A stretch of 7,309 bases of DNA from XYD1-FULL-44-32 sp964355855 (lineage in GTDB: Bacteria > Patescibacteriota > Minisyncoccia > Phycocordibacterales > XYD1-FULL-46-19): NCBI GenBank assembly GCA_964355855.1, contig CAYHFD010000031.1, positions 1 through 7,309 on the forward strand. The letters run 5' to 3'. The position numbers were made by a program, and so were the translations under genes. Position 1 is the stretch's first letter, and every line of letters starts with the position of its first letter. Shown here piece after piece: positions 5,425-7,309 of the stretch. Under the pieces are notes generated by a model. The model saw only the letters and a list, made by a program, of their open reading frames with translations, made no database searches and had not been told where the DNA came from.

Positions 5425-6117
5425 TTAGTAGATAGAATCGGGATCTTCTTGAGTAATAAGTTCGTATGGAATTAGTTCATTGTCTCGACACAAGAAATAT
5501 GGCAATTGGTTATGTGTAAAATTAACAATCTCTTGGGTTTTTTTATCTTTCCATTTTTCGGCAATCTTTTTCATGAGGACTTCTTCAGCCGAAGAAATGG
5601 TTTGGATTTTTTCGTTCCGATTACTCTCTGACTCGCTGATCAGGAACATCTCTTTGCCATCTTCGTTTTTTCTTTCGATAACTATTTTTCCCGCTTCTTC
5701 GAGTTCATCTATGACCCGGAAAAAAGTATCTGGAACTGGACCATAAGTAAGTTTTCGATACTGCATTCCGCTCATACTCTCGAGATGATCATAAAACCAA
5801 GCAAAGTCAGCCAGATAGAGTAATTTTGCCAGCTTCGTTTTTGGAATCTTCCCGTCCTTCGAGATGTGCATGCGCAAATAAGCAAGTATCATATGCTTAT
5901 ACTTTTGAATATCAGGAATTGCCCCAGAGAGAAGTTCGTCAACACCAATAGCAAAAAGAGTGGCAAGTTTTTTTGCTTCATCCAAACTAAGCTCCTGTTT
6001 ACCAGCTTCGATGGCGGTATAAGTAGGGCGAGAGACACCAATCACCTTCGCAATTTGTTCTTGGCTTAGTCCCTTTTTGATTCGATATTCTTTTATTTTT
6101 TGTATAAACATGTTCAT
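5425..6117 (-). CDS. Antitoxin with XRE helix-turn-helix and Panacea (SocA/DUF4065) domain, module 2
   Basis: This 230-aa protein has an XRE helix-turn-helix at about residues 5-62 (LSQEQIAKVIGVSRPTYTAI) and a Panacea/SocA domain at about 72-220, marked by KLAKLLYLADFAWFYD (95-110), the LTYGPVPDTFFRVIDELE segment (123-140) and FTHNQLPY (200-207). It has the same architecture and the same recognition-helix core (SRPTY) as the module 1 antitoxin, but the Panacea parts are diverged. It precedes its toxin by 4 bases. The frame is open back to 6192, but 25 extra residues would cross the promoter, so 6117 is chosen; ATG 6111 (two codons later) is equally possible. Expected role: neutralise the adjacent RelE-like toxin and repress the operon. 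Confidence 0.85.
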   Translation of the reverse strand: MNMFIQKIKEYRIKKGLSQEQIAKVIGVSRPTYTAIEAGKQELSLDEAKKLATLFAIGVDELLSGAIPDIQKYKHMILAYLRMHISKDGKIPKTKLAKLLYLADFAWFYDHLESMSGMQYRKLTYGPVPDTFFRVIDELEEAGKIVIERKNEDGKEMFLISESESNRNEKIQTISSAEEVLMKKIAEKWKDKKTQEIVNFTHNQLPYFLCRDNELIPYELITQEDPDSIY

Positions 6118-6124
6118 AGAACCC

Positions 6125-6153
6125 AGTTTATACAGAACTTGTAAAAAAGTCAA
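6125..6153 (-). promoter_or_regulatory. Promoter of Panacea module 2 (leaderless)
   Basis: On the - strand, TTGACT (6153-6148) is followed by TATAAA (6132-6127, spacer 15) or, two bases on, TAAACT (6130-6125, spacer 17). The -10 box ends 7-9 bases before the ATG at 6117. The mRNA would thus begin at or very near the start codon. No Shine-Dalgarno sequence is present. Confidence 0.55.
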
Positions 6154-6176
6154 GCAAAATATGTTGATAACTTGAC
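6149..6176. promoter_or_regulatory. Inverted-repeat operator candidate, module 2
   Basis: GTCAAG (6149-6154) and CTTGAC (6171-6176) form a perfect 6-bp dyad with a 16-base spacer. One arm overlaps the -35 box of the module 2 promoter. The distal arm is part of AACTTGAC (6169-6176), which also occurs at 4972-4979 in the module 1 control region. It is a plausible site for the HTH antitoxin. Confidence 0.4.
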
Positions 6177-6251
6177 CAAAAAAACAAGGCACAGGAACGA
6201 TGCGCCCTCGGCGACACTCTTCCCTTCTATCTACTTTGTTGAAATAGTTAA

Positions 6252-6296
6252 TTTACTAATCCACTCCTTCCCCCACCGCCCCAAGAAACTATCCCC
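6252..6296. repeat. 45-bp direct repeat, copy 2 (C-rich block)
   Basis: This is the second copy of the block at 3776-3820, in the same orientation, with two differences. On the - strand the third and fourth G-runs differ slightly from copy 1 (GGAG instead of GGGG), so quadruplex potential is lower. The repeat ends at 6296, exactly where the ~120-bp element begins. The downstream part of copy 1 resumes after the element at 6416. Confidence 0.8.
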
Positions 6297-6415
6297 TAAA
6301 ACGTCCTGCATTTCATGCGGACGTTCGGGCGATCACCGAAGGCGATTTAGCCCTACAATATTCTCAATCTCTTGCCTGCCATATTCAGGCGGACATTCGG
6401 CTACGAATGTTTTAG
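6296..6415. mobile_element. MITE-like insertion of about 120 bp with terminal inverted repeats
   Basis: The segment begins with CTAAAAC (6296-6302) and ends with GTTTTAG (6409-6415), perfect 7-bp inverted repeats, flanked by CCC on both sides (6293-6295 and 6416-6418), compatible with a 3-base target duplication. Copy 1 of the remnant has no such segment at this point, so its insertion can be read directly. It contains a series of hairpins: AACGTCC with bulge plus GCAT closing on a TTC loop (6300-6325, 11 pairs); TTCGG/CCGAA (6324-6340); GCCTG/CAGGC (6374-6390); ACATTCG/CGAATGT with GCTA loop (6393-6410). It consists of two imperfect tandem units (6305-6353 and 6375-6418) that share CCTGC, GCGGACRTTCGG and TTTAGCCC. 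No coding capacity is seen; it would need a transposase in trans. Confidence 0.6.
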
Positions 6416-6445
6416 CCCAAACAAAACTATATTTTTCATTTTTTA

Positions 6446-6476
6446 AGTGTAGCAGATTCAGTTTACAGAGGTCCAA
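6446..6476 (-). promoter_or_regulatory. Promoter of the interrupted gene remnant
   Basis: On the - strand, TTGGAC (6476-6471) and TACACT (6451-6446) are 19 bases apart; TG precedes the -10 box by one base (extended -10). The -10 box ends 6 bases before the ATG at 6439, again predicting a leaderless mRNA. The promoter seems intact, so it may now feed transcription toward the Panacea modules. The dodecamer GTCCAACCTATG over the -35 (6471-6482) recurs at 3710-3721 with one change. Confidence 0.4.
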
Positions 6477-6489
6477 CCTATGGCGATTC

Positions 6490-6504
6490 TTAGCTGGCAG
6501 CTAA
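6490..6504. other. Small perfect hairpin between the membrane-protein gene and the remnant
   Basis: TTAGCT (6490-6495) and AGCTAA (6499-6504) pair around a GGC loop. No T-run follows on the - strand, so a role as terminator of the restriction operon is weak. It lies 40 bases after the stop of the 62-aa gene and could act as a 3' stabilising structure. Confidence 0.35.
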
Positions 6505-6543
6505 CCCGATTTCTAAAATAGTGGCTGACTCCATTATCATTAT

Positions 6544-6732
6544 CTATTTAAATCCTTGCCAAATCAAAATACCTGTTAAGATAATTAAGATTATGGTCAA
6601 CACTATCATTACGCGGCTTGAATAGTCGGTTGAATCCTTGAGTCGTCGCATCATTTCGTTAGATGCTCTAGTATTTACGTTTAATGTTGGTTCACCTACT
6701 AATTCATCATCTGATTTATTTTTATAGTTCAT
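6544..6732 (-). CDS. Small single-pass membrane protein
   Basis: This 62-aa protein has a polar N-terminal half (residues 1-37, including NEMMRRLKDSTDYSSR) and one C-terminal hydrophobic helix of about 20 residues (VMIVLTIILIILTGILIW, 41-58), ending in GFK. The basic stretch before the helix suggests the N-terminus stays in the cytoplasm, with the protein anchored by its tail. I do not recognise a named family. 'MRRLKDSTDYSSRVM' followed by a helix resembles small membrane proteins I associate with CPR genomes, but I give no function. The ATG follows the stop of the restriction subunit by 23 bases, so it is probably the last gene of that operon. No Shine-Dalgarno sequence is seen. Confidence 0.7.
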   Translation of the reverse strand: MNYKNKSDDELVGEPTLNVNTRASNEMMRRLKDSTDYSSRVMIVLTIILIILTGILIWQGFK

Positions 6733-6755
6733 AAATTTTTTATTGGTCTTTTTGT

Positions 6756-7309
6756 TTACTTATCAAACACCCTCACAACCTCATCAAAATCCTTTAACCT
6801 ATTCTTTTCCCACACTTCCTGTTTTATATAAAGGGCTTTATAAGCAACTCGATTTTGCCGATCGTTCACATCTACGCACCACTTTTGTAATCTTTCAAAT
6901 TTTAACTTGTCATTTTCTTCTTCCCGTCCTTTTGTCTCTATGATATAGACGGTTTTCTCGTCTTTTTTAACAAAGAAATCAGGGTAATAAGTAGCAATAA
7001 ATCCTTCCGAATTTTTATACTCGATTCTAAGCGCGCTCGCTTCCTTGTTTTGAAAGTTTTTTGCGAAAGAAATTACATCATCACAATTTTCAAGAAAATC
7101 TGAAAATACCAACTCAAAATCACTATCCCCAACAATCTTATTGAAAACTGATTTCTTTGGTATTAAATACGATTTATCATTTACTACAAATGGTCTTGCC
7201 TCACTGATTTTTATATAGTTCTTTATTTCTGTGTCTCCCTTGTCTTCCACAGTAAGATCATTGATAGCTTTTTTGAAAGAATCTTTAATGAGCCGTATAT
7301 ATTCAACTT
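6756..7309 (-). CDS. Type III restriction enzyme Res subunit, C-terminal part (partial)
   Basis: The frame is open from the window edge, giving about 183 residues, so the gene is cut by the window; the GTG at 7250 is internal, not a start. The sequence matches the C-terminal end of type III Res subunits: SVFNKIVGDSDFELVFSDFL, DVISFAKN, then the nuclease core YYPDFFV (Asp codon 6980-6978) and VYIIETKGR (Glu and Lys 14 and 16 residues later), i.e. a complete PD-(D/E)XK motif, followed by LQKWCVDVN. Res is the ATP-dependent translocase and endonuclease that cuts foreign DNA together with the Mod methyltransferase; both the helicase part and mod should lie beyond 7309. The C-terminal end is intact and the nuclease motif complete, so the gene may be functional. 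A solitary helicase-nuclease of the same family is an alternative. Confidence 0.85.
   Translation of the reverse strand, partial: VEYIRLIKDSFKKAINDLTVEDKGDTEIKNYIKISEARPFVVNDKSYLIPKKSVFNKIVGDSDFELVFSDFLENCDDVISFAKNFQNKEASALRIEYKNSEGFIATYYPDFFVKKDEKTVYIIETKGREEENDKLKFERLQKWCVDVNDRQNRVAYKALYIKQEVWEKNRLKDFDEVVRVFDK

Larger units (their letters stand above)
6231..6439 (-). pseudogene. Remnant copy 2 of an SGNH-hydrolase-like gene start, interrupted by a small insertion
   Basis: On the - strand an ATG at 6439 starts MKNIVLFG. The ~120-bp element (6296-6415) then breaks the frame, with TAG after 12 codons. Beyond it the frame resumes as GDSFLGRWGKEWISKLTISTK and stops at 6231. Joined, the residues read IVLFGDSFLGRWGKEW, like SGNH/GDSL hydrolases with block I GDS intact, but only about 28 codons remain and the catalytic blocks further on are absent. 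A promoter (6446-6476) still stands in front. Copy 1 at 3752-3841 is the uninterrupted version. Homology between the copies stops just after ATTAGTAAA. Between this remnant and the antitoxin start, positions 6177-6230 show nothing. The 426-base gap 6118-6543 contains only this remnant and the control sites listed separately. Confidence 0.5.

Noticed and set aside
6118..6192. 25-residue extension of the module 2 antitoxin to 6192
   Set aside because: It would translate through the -10/-35 boxes and the dyad; the HTH begins right after 6117/6111.
6305..6418. CRISPR array from the two similar units
   Set aside because: There are only two imperfect units, of unequal length (49 and 44), and the repeat and 'spacer' parts are not separable.
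6172..6504. 110-codon + strand frame between the module 2 antitoxin and the small membrane protein
   Set aside because: It crosses the antitoxin's promoter region, the direct repeat, the insertion element and its hairpins; the composition is not protein-like.

Overview
The window looks like a piece of a small, low-GC bacterial genome, most likely from the Candidate Phyla Radiation (Patescibacteria, Parcubacteria-like). This is inferred from a short RNase R, the almost complete absence of Shine-Dalgarno sequences, -10 boxes lying only 6-9 bases from start codons (leaderless mRNAs), and protein families I associate with that group. The phylum is not proven. TGA is used as a stop (2845-2847), so the code appears standard.

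Left part (1-2648, + strand): an A/T-rich leader with an inverted repeat precedes a housekeeping operon. It holds rnr (RNase R-type exonuclease, start at 254) and, one base after its stop, a nucleoside 2-deoxyribosyltransferase-like gene. A strong extended -10 promoter (2696-2725) follows. It drives what looks like a free-standing structured RNA of about 87 nt: a three-way junction beginning exactly at the predicted +1 and closed by a GCAA-loop terminator (2791-2818).

Right part (7309 down to 2845, all on the - strand): an accessory 'defence island'. In the direction of transcription it contains: the C-terminal part of a type III restriction (Res) subunit with an intact PD-(D/E)XK motif; a 62-aa single-pass membrane protein; a gene remnant (SGNH-hydrolase-like N-terminus) with its own promoter, interrupted by a ~120-bp hairpin-rich insertion with terminal inverted repeats; two consecutive toxin-antitoxin operons of the same design (XRE HTH + Panacea/SocA-type antitoxin, then a RelE/ParE-like toxin); a second copy of the same gene remnant; and a third toxin-antitoxin-like pair (small unknown protein + BECR/PBECR-type nuclease-like protein).

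The most notable features are these. (1) Two directly repeated gene-start fragments each lie immediately upstream of a TA block and end at the same codon, as if cassettes had been joined at a fixed boundary. (2) The ~120-bp MITE-like element sits in one copy, and the other copy provides the uninterrupted reference. (3) There is an unidentified RNA gene. (4) Two Panacea modules lie in tandem, each with its own leaderless promoter and inverted-repeat operator candidate.
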